Source: Segatella copri
GTDB taxonomy: Bacteria > Bacteroidota > Bacteroidia > Bacteroidales > Bacteroidaceae
Length of the DNA: 64,000 nucleotides
Direction: 5' to 3'
NCBI RefSeq assembly: GCF_026015295.1
Contig: NZ_JAPDUW010000001.1
Span: 2,775,501 to 2,839,500 of the forward strand
The notes below the pieces were generated by a model. It did not search any database. It was not told the DNA's origin and saw nothing but the letters and a program-made list of their open reading frames with translations. The stretch's first letter is position 1, and every line of letters begins with the position of its first letter. Both the position numbers and the translations under genes were made by a program. Shown here piece after piece: positions 29,705-37,316 of the stretch.

Positions 29705-31045
29705 TCTACTAATGACATGACAGTAGGCTCGCCTTTGCGAGCCATCATCAAATTTGCGATTCCGCTGATTCTAGGCTACATCCTTCAACAGATGTATCTC
29801 ATTATCGATGCCGCCATCGTGGGAAGATGGATTGGCGTGGGGGCACTTGCGGCAGTAGGCGCATCCAGCTCCATCATGTTTCTCATCATGGGTTTCTGCA
29901 ACGGCTCCTGTGCCGGTTTTGCCATCCCTGTCGCCCAGGCTTTCGGTGCCAGGGATTATGCCAAGATGCGGGCTTATGTAAGCAACAGCATCCGCATCGC
30001 CGTGGTGTTTGCCGTGGTCATCACCTTTCTTTCCTGCATCTTCTGCGGAAAGATTCTGCACCTGGTGAATACGCCGAAGGAGGTGTTCGATGACGCCTAC
30101 ATCTTCCTGATGCTGCAGTTTGCGGCGATTCCTTTCACTATCGCCTACAATCTGCTCTCCGGTCAGATCCGTGCTCTGGGCAACTCGAAACAGCCTTTCT
30201 ATTTCCTCATCACAGCTTCCGTTATCAACATTATTCTAGATGGCATTCTGATTCTCGGTATGGGGTTAGGTATAGAGGGAGCAGGTATTGCCACTTGGCT
30301 TTCACAGGGAATCTCCGTGCTGCTCTGTATCTGGTTTATCAAGAAGAAAATGCAGATTCTGATTCCGAAGGGAGAAGAAAGGAATTTCGATAATAAGAAG
30401 ATAAGCATTCTGCTGAACAACGGCGTTCCGATGGGATTGCAGTTCTCGATTACCGCCATTGGTCTCATCATGCTCCAGAGTGCCAACAACGCTCTGGGAA
30501 CGGTTTATGTGGCTGCATTTACTGCCTCTATGCGCATCAAATATCTCTTTACCTGCGTTTTTGAGAACATCGGCGTGGCGATGGCTACCTATTGCGGTCA
30601 GAACCTGGGAGCCCGGAAGTTGGATAGAATCGGTCAAGGCGTAAGGGCTTCCATCAGGATGATGCTGGTTTATTTCGTTTTCACCTTCCTGCTCATCTAT
30701 CCGTTTGCCAACGAGATGATGATGCTCTTCGTGGATAAGGGCGAGGCTGAGGTGGTAACTTATGCTGCCCAGTTTATGCGCATCGCCAACTATTTCTATC
30801 CTTGTCTGGGCTTGCTCACCATCCTGCGCTACAGCATCCAGGGCTTGGGTTACAGCAATCTCTCGATGCTGAGTGGCGTAATGGAAATGATAGCGAGATG
30901 CGGTGTGAGTCTCTGGCTGGTGCCAGCCCTGGCGTGGACGGGAGTCTGCTTCGGCGACCCTGTAGCGTGGGTCATGGCAGATCTCTTCCTCATTCCCGCC
31001 TTCCTGTGGCTTTATAAGCATCTGAAGAAGGAGCAAGTCCGATAG
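29681..31045 (+). CDS. MATE family efflux transporter
   Basis: 454 residues with twelve hydrophobic segments in two six-helix halves. The N-terminal half has PLILGYILQQMYLIIDAAIV and the Gly-rich VGRWIGVGALAAVGAS, typical of NorM/DinF-like MATE transporters. Inner-membrane Na+- or H+-coupled drug or metabolite exporter; substrate unknown. The first ten residues are encoded by a dispersed repeat, so the true start may be Met18 (MTVGSPLRA), where homology begins. Confidence 0.92.
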   Translation: MVKTQSSKSTNDMTVGSPLRAIIKFAIPLILGYILQQMYLIIDAAIVGRWIGVGALAAVGASSSIMFLIMGFCNGSCAGFAIPVAQAFGARDYAKMRAYVSNSIRIAVVFAVVITFLSCIFCGKILHLVNTPKEVFDDAYIFLMLQFAAIPFTIAYNLLSGQIRALGNSKQPFYFLITASVINIILDGILILGMGLGIEGAGIATWLSQGISVLLCIWFIKKKMQILIPKGEERNFDNKKISILLNNGVPMGLQFSITAIGLIMLQSANNALGTVYVAAFTASMRIKYLFTCVFENIGVAMATYCGQNLGARKLDRIGQGVRASIRMMLVYFVFTFLLIYPFANEMMMLFVDKGEAEVVTYAAQFMRIANYFYPCLGLLTILRYSIQGLGYSNLSMLSGVMEMIARCGVSLWLVPALAWTGVCFGDPVAWVMADLFLIPAFLWLYKHLKKEQVR

Positions 31046-31144
31046 GGTATTTTTGACGTTTTAAAAATTTGCATAAAAAAATATTCTGCTAAGGGTTAGG
31101 AAAATGAAAATTCGATTGTAATATAGGCAAAAGAAAATAAAGTA

Positions 31145-31696
31145 ATGCAAATAAACAAAGAAACGATAGAACAGCTCTTCCGGCAGCATTATCTGAGGAT
31201 GTACCAATTGGCCAGGGTACTTCTGAAGGACGATGCAGCCAGCAAGGATGTGGTGAGCGAAGTCTTTGCCGATGTGCTCGACGGAAAGACCCAACTGGGT
31301 CTTGATAACGAGACAATAGCCAGCGATTCGCCCCTGCCTTCCACTAACGCCGGGAGCTATCTTCTGGTGTGTGTGCGCCATAAATGCCTCAACCTGTTGA
31401 GCCGACAGAAGATGAAAGACCGGGTTCATCATCTTCTGAAAGCCGATACTTCGCCTTCGATAGCTCCCCTGGAAGCGACGATTGCCGAAATAGACAAGGA
31501 GACCGAAAAGTACGAGGCAATTCAGGCTTATATGGATACTGAACTCACGCCACAAACCCGCAAGGTACTCAATCTCCGTTTTCGGCAGAAACTGAAATAT
31601 CGGGAGATTGCTACGGAATTGGGCATCAGCGAAGTGGCAGTTTATAAGCATCTGGCGCAAGGCATCAGAAAATTAAAGCAAAAGTTTAACCCTTAG
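31145..31696 (+). CDS. ECF-type RNA polymerase sigma-70 factor
   Basis: 183 residues. Region 2 (about 10-80) contains FRQHYLRMYQLARVLL and DVVSEVFADV; region 4 (about 125-180) contains LNLRFRQKLKYREIATELGI and AVYKHLAQGI. It is the Bacteroides-type sigma of a trans-envelope FecI/FecR/receptor module, with the anti-sigma gene 10 bp downstream. A 14-bp perfect inverted repeat (31085-31098 and 31687-31700) brackets the gene. Confidence 0.9.
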   Translation: MQINKETIEQLFRQHYLRMYQLARVLLKDDAASKDVVSEVFADVLDGKTQLGLDNETIASDSPLPSTNAGSYLLVCVRHKCLNLLSRQKMKDRVHHLLKADTSPSIAPLEATIAEIDKETEKYEAIQAYMDTELTPQTRKVLNLRFRQKLKYREIATELGISEVAVYKHLAQGIRKLKQKFNP

Positions 31697-31706
31697 CAGA
31701 TTTATT

Positions 31707-32357
31707 ATGGACAAGTTTGAAAAAATACTGGATATCATCGACCATCAGGAGAAGTATTCTGATGAGGAGATTCGTGAAATATTGCAGGATGAGGAATGCC
31801 GAAAACTCTATCAGACGATGGTGGAAGTGGATTCTGCACTTGAAAGCCCCTCTCCTATTATTAATGTAGATGAGGAATGGGAGAAATTCAGCCAGGAACA
31901 TCAACTTCAGGAAAAAGCATCCCATCCTATAACTTCCTGGCGTAAACTGGCAGCATCCATCGCCGGCTTTGTCTTGATTTCGGGTATTGCCTTTGCCGCA
32001 ATCCATACTTACATCAAGCGCAGTCAGGAACCTACCCAGGTAACGGCTGATACTCATCCGGAAGTCATAAAATCAGATTCCGCAAAGCAGGTAGCAGGAA
32101 AGGATTCCCTGACTCATCCGAAACCAGAAAAGCCAGCCATTCACAAGACTTTCGAGAATGTGGCTTTCGAGAAGATGCTTTCTGAAATTGCTTCTTATTA
32201 TGATTTACAAGTGAAGTTTGAGAATAACGAGGACAAGACCCTCCGCCTCTATTACGAATGGAACAGTCATTCGAACATCGAGAACATCGTAAAAGAACTG
32301 AACCAATTCGAGAATGTAAACATCGAATTGCAACAAAACGAGCTGATTGTAAAATAA
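31707..32357 (+). CDS. FecR-like anti-sigma factor with DUF4974-type C-terminus
   Basis: 216 residues. A cytoplasmic N-terminal part (about 1-75) that should hold the sigma factor is followed by a membrane segment LAASIAGFVLISGIAFAAI (about 80-98) and a periplasmic domain of about 110 residues. The last about 65 residues (FENVAFEKMLSEIASYYDL onward) match the DUF4974 pattern that contacts the receptor. The usual middle FecR domain is missing, which makes it short. It works between the upstream sigma factor and the downstream outer-membrane protein. Confidence 0.85.
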   Translation: MDKFEKILDIIDHQEKYSDEEIREILQDEECRKLYQTMVEVDSALESPSPIINVDEEWEKFSQEHQLQEKASHPITSWRKLAASIAGFVLISGIAFAAIHTYIKRSQEPTQVTADTHPEVIKSDSAKQVAGKDSLTHPKPEKPAIHKTFENVAFEKMLSEIASYYDLQVKFENNEDKTLRLYYEWNSHSNIENIVKELNQFENVNIELQQNELIVK

Positions 32358-32401
32358 CAAGCTTATCAAAAGTAAGCATAATATTATCGACTCTCAAAGT
32401 A

Positions 32402-32430
32402 ATCATAAAGTTCAAAGCTCAAAGTTAAAA
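32402..32430 (+). repeat. Dispersed TTCAAA-rich repeat before the receptor
   Basis: A short copy of the ATCATAAAGTTCAAAGCTCAAAG element in the anti-sigma/receptor gap, 11 bp before the start codon. Confidence 0.65.
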
Positions 32431-32439
32431 AGTATCATT

Positions 32440-35010
32440 ATGAGAAGATTTTCAGCCATCATATTCCTGCTGTGCACTTTCGCCCTGGCGATGAGCGCAC
32501 AGCACATCCAGCGCAACTATCACAACCGCAGCATGTCAGACGTTCTCATCGACCTCGACAAGGCTTCCAAGCGCTATAAAATCAGCTTCATCTACAACGA
32601 ACTGGAGGATTTCACAGTTACCCAGAACGTGAAGACAGCCAATATTCCCGATGCCATCCGCAAGGTAATCGGCTTCTATCCGATGCAGATGACCGTAGGT
32701 GACAGCCTCATCACGGTAGAATGCATACGCAAGAGCGAGCGCAAGCTGATAGGCAGACTGATAGACAATCACAATCTTCCTGTAGAATTCGCCAATATCC
32801 AGCTGCTCAACCCGAAGGATTCCTCCTTTCTCTGTGGAGGCGTGAGCAACGCCAATGGCGATTTCGTCATCCCCTGCCAGCAGAAGCAGGTCCTCATGAA
32901 GGTTTCGTTCGTAGGCTACAAGACGATTTGCAAGCTGGTACCTATTGCCCGTATCGGAAATGTGAAGATGCAGGCGAATTCATACCTGTTGAAAGGGGTG
33001 ACCGTTGAAGCCGCAAGGGTTGTAGAAAAAGTAGATAGACAAATCATCTTCCCTACAAAAGAGCAGGTGAAAACGGCTTCCAATGGTTATGATCTGTTGG
33101 ACAACTTGTCTTTGCCTACCATTATCGTAAATCGAGCAGAACGCAAAGTTCTGTCATTAAAGGGCGGAGATGTGCAAATACGCATCAACGATGTCAAGGC
33201 TAGCATGCAAGATGTATTGGCTTTGCAGCCGGATGAAGTTACAAAGGTGGAATTCATCAATGTTCCAGGACTCAAATATGGAGACAGCAATCTGGATGCA
33301 GTCATCAACTACCAGGTCCGCCGACGTTATGCCGGTTATGTGGGTGGAGTTTCTACGATGCAAGGCACCAAGGCAGGTTTCAATAATAGCGACGGTTATT
33401 TCAAATACAATGTGAAGAAATCGGAATTCAGCATCAACTACAGTTTCTCCTATCGCTCGGTAGAGGAACGAAGCTATGAGAGTCTCGGTACTTATCATCT
33501 GCCCACAGGAGAAACTCTACATCGCAATTATTTAGGTTATGATTCTCCGTTCCTATACACCACCAATAATGTACAGTTGGGTTATAATCTTAGTGAGCCA
33601 GACAAATATACATTGAATGTACGGTTGAATTTCTACAATCACAACAGTCCTGTGAGAGGCATGAACCAGCTTTATCAGGAAAGCGGCAAGGCGGACCAGT
33701 ATCTGCTGAACAACAGAAAAATGCTGGAGCAGATTCCATCTCTGGACATTTATTATTCGCTCAACATGCCCCATGACCAGAACCTGGCTCTGAACCTGGT
33801 GGGTACTTACATCGGAACAGATTACCAATATCGTATGAGGGAATATACGTTCAACAAATCGCCGGATGAATCTGTAAAGAACGCTCCGCTGACCGATTAC
33901 AGTTATGATGCAACTGGTAGAAAGCGCTCTCTTATTGGTGAAGGAACATACAGCAAGAACTGGAAACAGATGGCTTTATCGGTAGGTGGGCAATATAATA
34001 TCAGCCACACAGATAACATCTATGTGGGAAGCAGTAATGCTGATACGGAATTGAAGTACAGCAATCTCTATCTTTTCACCCAGCTACAGGGACAGCAGAA
34101 GTGGTTCAGTTATCAGGTGGGAGTTGGTGCAACCAGGTCTTCCATCCATCAGGGGGAGAACGGATACAGCAAATGGCTGTTTCGACCACAGGTAACTTTA
34201 CAGGCAAAGGCTAGCGACCGTCTGAGTTTTAAATGGAGCAGCAAAATCACGTCAGACATCCCAAGCCTTTCCGACTTGAGCGAGTTGCGCCAATATTCCA
34301 ACAGCTTTGAGGCGCGTGACGGCAATAGCGGTCTGAAGCCATTTACCGGCTACAACAATACCTTGTCGGCTTCCTGGAACATTCCGCTGATGTCTGTGTA
34401 CCTGGAGGGAAACTGGACGTATTACGACAAGCCTATAGCTACTTCTATCTTGCCCGAAAAGCGGGAGGATGGCTCTTATCTCTTTGTGAGCAAACCGGAG
34501 AATCAGAAGAGTCATGATTACAAGCACCTGCTGTTGACTCCTGAAGTTCACCTCATCAAGGATCATCTGGATTTGAACCTTATGTGCGAGTATCAGAATG
34601 TCAAGACAAAGGGTTTGGATTATTCCCACGAGTTCAATTACTTCAGTTATGGAGCAGAAATTCGGTACATGAAGGGCAATTGGAACATTGGCTATGGTGC
34701 CTATAAGGTGGAAAAGAGTTTTTGGGGAGAAAAGACAAACGGCGGAGAGCCAACCTCCAATTTTGCCGTAACCTACAGTTATAAGAACTGGCAGTTTGGC
34801 GTTCTCGGATTATTCGTATTCTATCCTCATGGCTGCGTGTATAAGGATGAACTTTTCAACAAGTATGTGCAGCAGAAGAACAAGGTACGCCTTGCTGACC
34901 AGGGCAACATGCTTGTCTTTACTGCCAGCTTCAACTTCAGCCATGGCCGCAAATACCATACAGGCAGCCGTAAGCTGAACAATAGCGATAGAGATAATGG
35001 TATCAGATAG
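32440..35010 (+). CDS. Outer-membrane beta-barrel receptor with STN-like domain
   Basis: 856 residues. Signal peptide (about 1-20, AMSAQ), then an STN-like secretin/TonB short domain (about 25-100) that normally contacts the anti-sigma factor, a carboxypeptidase-regulatory-like domain (about 105-185), a short plug-like region, and a large barrel of the OMP_b-brl_3 type (about 300-856). There is no SusD partner, so it is a sensor-transporter of the FecA class rather than a glycan SusC. Signal arrival should release the ECF sigma. Ligand unknown. Confidence 0.85.
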   Translation: MRRFSAIIFLLCTFALAMSAQHIQRNYHNRSMSDVLIDLDKASKRYKISFIYNELEDFTVTQNVKTANIPDAIRKVIGFYPMQMTVGDSLITVECIRKSERKLIGRLIDNHNLPVEFANIQLLNPKDSSFLCGGVSNANGDFVIPCQQKQVLMKVSFVGYKTICKLVPIARIGNVKMQANSYLLKGVTVEAARVVEKVDRQIIFPTKEQVKTASNGYDLLDNLSLPTIIVNRAERKVLSLKGGDVQIRINDVKASMQDVLALQPDEVTKVEFINVPGLKYGDSNLDAVINYQVRRRYAGYVGGVSTMQGTKAGFNNSDGYFKYNVKKSEFSINYSFSYRSVEERSYESLGTYHLPTGETLHRNYLGYDSPFLYTTNNVQLGYNLSEPDKYTLNVRLNFYNHNSPVRGMNQLYQESGKADQYLLNNRKMLEQIPSLDIYYSLNMPHDQNLALNLVGTYIGTDYQYRMREYTFNKSPDESVKNAPLTDYSYDATGRKRSLIGEGTYSKNWKQMALSVGGQYNISHTDNIYVGSSNADTELKYSNLYLFTQLQGQQKWFSYQVGVGATRSSIHQGENGYSKWLFRPQVTLQAKASDRLSFKWSSKITSDIPSLSDLSELRQYSNSFEARDGNSGLKPFTGYNNTLSASWNIPLMSVYLEGNWTYYDKPIATSILPEKREDGSYLFVSKPENQKSHDYKHLLLTPEVHLIKDHLDLNLMCEYQNVKTKGLDYSHEFNYFSYGAEIRYMKGNWNIGYGAYKVEKSFWGEKTNGGEPTSNFAVTYSYKNWQFGVLGLFVFYPHGCVYKDELFNKYVQQKNKVRLADQGNMLVFTASFNFSHGRKYHTGSRKLNNSDRDNGIR

Positions 35011-35037
35011 AGCGACGACTTGTAGTTATAAAAAATA

Positions 35038-35079
35038 ATCTTTCTAACTGGGAAAATTTTTTTTTCCAGTTAGAAAGAT
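35038..35079 (-). terminator. Terminator between convergent genes
   Basis: A 14-bp perfect stem (35038-35051 with 35066-35079) with an A/T-rich loop. A T-run follows on the minus strand, so it best terminates the TPR gene and may also stop the receptor mRNA. Confidence 0.65.
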
Positions 35080-35092
35080 GAAATTCTATTAT

Positions 35093-35965
35093 TCAGTATT
35101 CGTTATAGAAAACCTTATAGGGGTCCATCTGCTGCATTTTTTCCTTGATTTTCTGCTCTATTCCCTCTGATGGTTCCGGAATTTCGGCACCCATTTCCTT
35201 GGCAGCAGCCTCATCCTCGGCAGCACCGGCACTATCACCCAGACTTCTGCGAACCTCGCTGCGCTCGCGATACGCATCAATAGAGAAAGGATTTACCTCC
35301 ATCACCTTACCGTAGGTCTGTTCAGCCTCCTCCATCTTTCCCTGCGCCTTCTCTACACGAGCCTTCAGTAACAGCACATCCTCGTTGCCCGGAATATGCT
35401 CATAGAGGAAAGTTGCATCGAGTTCTGCCTCGGAAAGCTGAGCCTGATCCAACAGGATGCTGCCACGAAGCAATCGGGCGGCATAGAAATCCTCACGCTT
35501 GCCTATCGCCTCTGTCAGCATCGCCACGGCACGGGGTGCATCACCCAGCCCTCTGCAGGCTCTGGCATAGAAGAAATACGTCTCAACATTCTCAGCATCC
35601 AGCTGCAGAGCCTTGTCGCATACCTCCAACATGGCAGTATAGTTCTCCATCATATACGCCACATCCGCCATACGCAGCAACACCGCCACGTTGTCGGTCT
35701 GGGCTTCCGAGAGAATCTGCAACTGCTCATAGGCTTTCTGCAGATCACCCATAGAGATGTAAGCCTGCGAGAGATAGTCGCGGCATTCCAAATCTTCGGC
35801 ATTCAGCTGCAGAGCGTGTTCCAGAAACTTGGCTGCAAGGTCAAATTGGTGCATGCGGAGAGCACGAACACCATCGTATTTCACCTTGTCGAAGCCCTTT
35901 TCCTTCTCCTGTTTCACTTCCTCAGTAGTCTTTTGGCCACCAAATAGCTTTTTAAATATGTTCAT
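35093..35965 (-). CDS. TPR-repeat protein
   Basis: 290 residues with no signal peptide or membrane segment, hence probably cytosolic. It begins MNIFKKLFGGQK, then about six TPR-like helix pairs (about 25-255, for example AAKFLEHALQLNAEDLECRDYLSQAY), and ends with a charged Glu/Lys tail. A scaffold role is likely; partners are unknown. It is a single gene convergent with the receptor gene. Confidence 0.8.
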   Translation of the reverse strand: MNIFKKLFGGQKTTEEVKQEKEKGFDKVKYDGVRALRMHQFDLAAKFLEHALQLNAEDLECRDYLSQAYISMGDLQKAYEQLQILSEAQTDNVAVLLRMADVAYMMENYTAMLEVCDKALQLDAENVETYFFYARACRGLGDAPRAVAMLTEAIGKREDFYAARLLRGSILLDQAQLSEAELDATFLYEHIPGNEDVLLLKARVEKAQGKMEEAEQTYGKVMEVNPFSIDAYRERSEVRRSLGDSAGAAEDEAAAKEMGAEIPEPSEGIEQKIKEKMQQMDPYKVFYNEY

Positions 35966-36191
35966 AATCCAACTATTTTTTTAGGTTTTGAATTGTTTGT
36001 TGTTGAAATCGTATCAAACGACAGGGCAAAAATACGAATAAAATCCCGAAAAACGCCCCTTTTTTGGAAGAAATATTTTCTTTTTTCTGATTACGAGAAG
36101 AAAAACATAAACAGAGACGGGCAGGCGGCAATCTTATAAGCATCTGCCTTTTAGAGAGTTAGAATTGTTCCTTAATTCTGCTAAAGGCTTC

Positions 36192-36390
36192 AAAAATCTC
36201 AGTCTCAGTTGTCTCAGTTATTTTTCAAGTACCCCCTCTTTTTCTTTTATTCTTATATATATATTATATATTTATATATAATTAATTAATAATCAACAAG
36301 TTACAAAAACAGCAAAAAGGAAAGAAAGAGAAAAATGGGAAAATGATACCCCCTTATTTTTTTACTGAGACAACTGAGACTGAGATTTTT
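36192..36390. repeat. Inverted-repeat module 1 with AT-rich core
   Basis: Perfect 27-bp arms at 36192-36218 and 36364-36390 made of short ACTGAGACA-type direct repeats. Between them lie a TACCCCCT block near each arm and an AT-rich core (about 36251-36303) of TATATA/TTAATTAATAA. The core closely matches module 2. No coding region can be supported in 35966-36911. Confidence 0.85.
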
Positions 36391-36436
36391 CAAATCAATT
36401 GGAACGCTATATTTTGCATTAACTATCTGATAATAA

Positions 36437-36716
36437 GCCTTCTAGAAGAAAAGAAAGCGTTCCCGTCCCAGTTATTCCAGTTGTTCCAATTAATTTTTCA
36501 GCATATCCCACCTACCCCTATTTTTATATATATTATATATATAATTAATTAATAATTAATAAGTTATATAATATAAAGAAGCAAAGAAAAAGGACAAGCA
36601 AAAGATATAAACCCACTCAAAATTAATTGGAACAACTGGAACAACCGGAACGCAGCCAACCGGAGCAAGCTAATAGGAACGCAGCCCCCAGGGAAATCCC
36701 CTTTTCTCTAGAAGGC
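36437..36716. repeat. Inverted-repeat module 2 with AT-rich core
   Basis: Outer arms 36437-36453 and 36701-36716 (one-base gap, centred on TTCTAGAA) enclose perfect 23-bp inner arms at 36475-36497 and 36619-36641 built from GGAACAACT-type direct repeats, and an AT-rich core (about 36522-36570) like that of module 1. Total length is 280 bp, close to the 278-bp element at 49.3 kb. Confidence 0.8.
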
Positions 36717-36819
36717 AAGCTCAATCCATTTGCTTTTCACCTTAGTAACAGAAAATCATAGGAAAAACATTAATTTTCCTTAAACAAGCCGTTTTCCTGG
36801 ATTATTTCGAAGTATAGTT

Positions 36820-36864
36820 AGAAATATTTTCGTATTTTTGCAAAGTATACTTTAAAATATTTCT
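36820..36864 (+). promoter_or_regulatory. Promoter within a palindrome, metal-receptor operon
   Basis: TATTTTTG (36833-36840) is the -7 box. It is framed by a perfect 11-bp inverted repeat, 36820-36830 and 36854-36864 (AGAAATATTTT / AAAATATTTCT), with a GTATAC-type element inside. This looks like a repressor site controlling the His-rich protein and TonB receptor. Confidence 0.55.
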
Positions 36865-36911
36865 GTATAGACAAGCAAATTATTAGAAATATCATCATCG
36901 ACTGTAGATAA

Positions 36912-37277
36912 ATGCAGAGGATAACGCATAAGAGAATCAGATGTTCCTGGCTGCTGCTATTGGTTTACCTGCCGATGCTGCTGGCCGTTACGTTTCACCA
37001 TCATGGTGAAGCGCAGGGAACTCATGCCGATTTCTATTGTGCCGATTGTGCCCATCATGTTCATCACGACGGGCATCTGATAGCCCTGCAGAATACCATG
37101 CACGACTGTGTGCTTTGCCAATTGCAAAGCACTCCTTATCTGGCTCCATCCCTCATGGTTTGGGTTGCCATCGCCGTGCTCCATCTCTCCCCTCGCCGTG
37201 CCTTCTGCTCTCCTTGCTTGTGCAGGGCGAAGGGGGTAAAATCTACCCGTGCCCCACCTTATTCTCTGTTTTTATAA
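36912..37277 (+). CDS. Small His/Cys-rich membrane protein
   Basis: 121 residues. A hydrophobic N-terminal segment (LLLLVYLPMLLAVTF) leads to FHHHGE, then YCADCAHHVHHDGH (CxxC plus histidines) and DCVLCQL (second CxxC), then another hydrophobic stretch. The layout resembles DUF2946-like small metal-associated proteins that accompany TonB receptors, though I cannot confirm the family. Metal binding in the periplasm (Zn, Cu or Fe) is inference from the residues and from the receptor gene 39 bp downstream. Confidence 0.65.
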   Translation: MQRITHKRIRCSWLLLLVYLPMLLAVTFHHHGEAQGTHADFYCADCAHHVHHDGHLIALQNTMHDCVLCQLQSTPYLAPSLMVWVAIAVLHLSPRRAFCSPCLCRAKGVKSTRAPPYSLFL

Positions 37278-37316
37278 ATAACTGAATATTAACAGAATAA
37301 GGTAACAAATAACATA

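Noticed and set aside
36192..36390. Invertible promoter segment with 27-bp arms
   Set aside because: The size fits, but no recombinase gene is nearby, no -7 box faces a gene from inside, and the AT-rich core is shared with module 2. Kept only as an alternative.
36343..36552. Open frame of 69 codons across the inverted-repeat modules
   Set aside because: It reads through inverted arms and the AT-rich core, with no promoter and a composition like the repeats; I treat it as chance.
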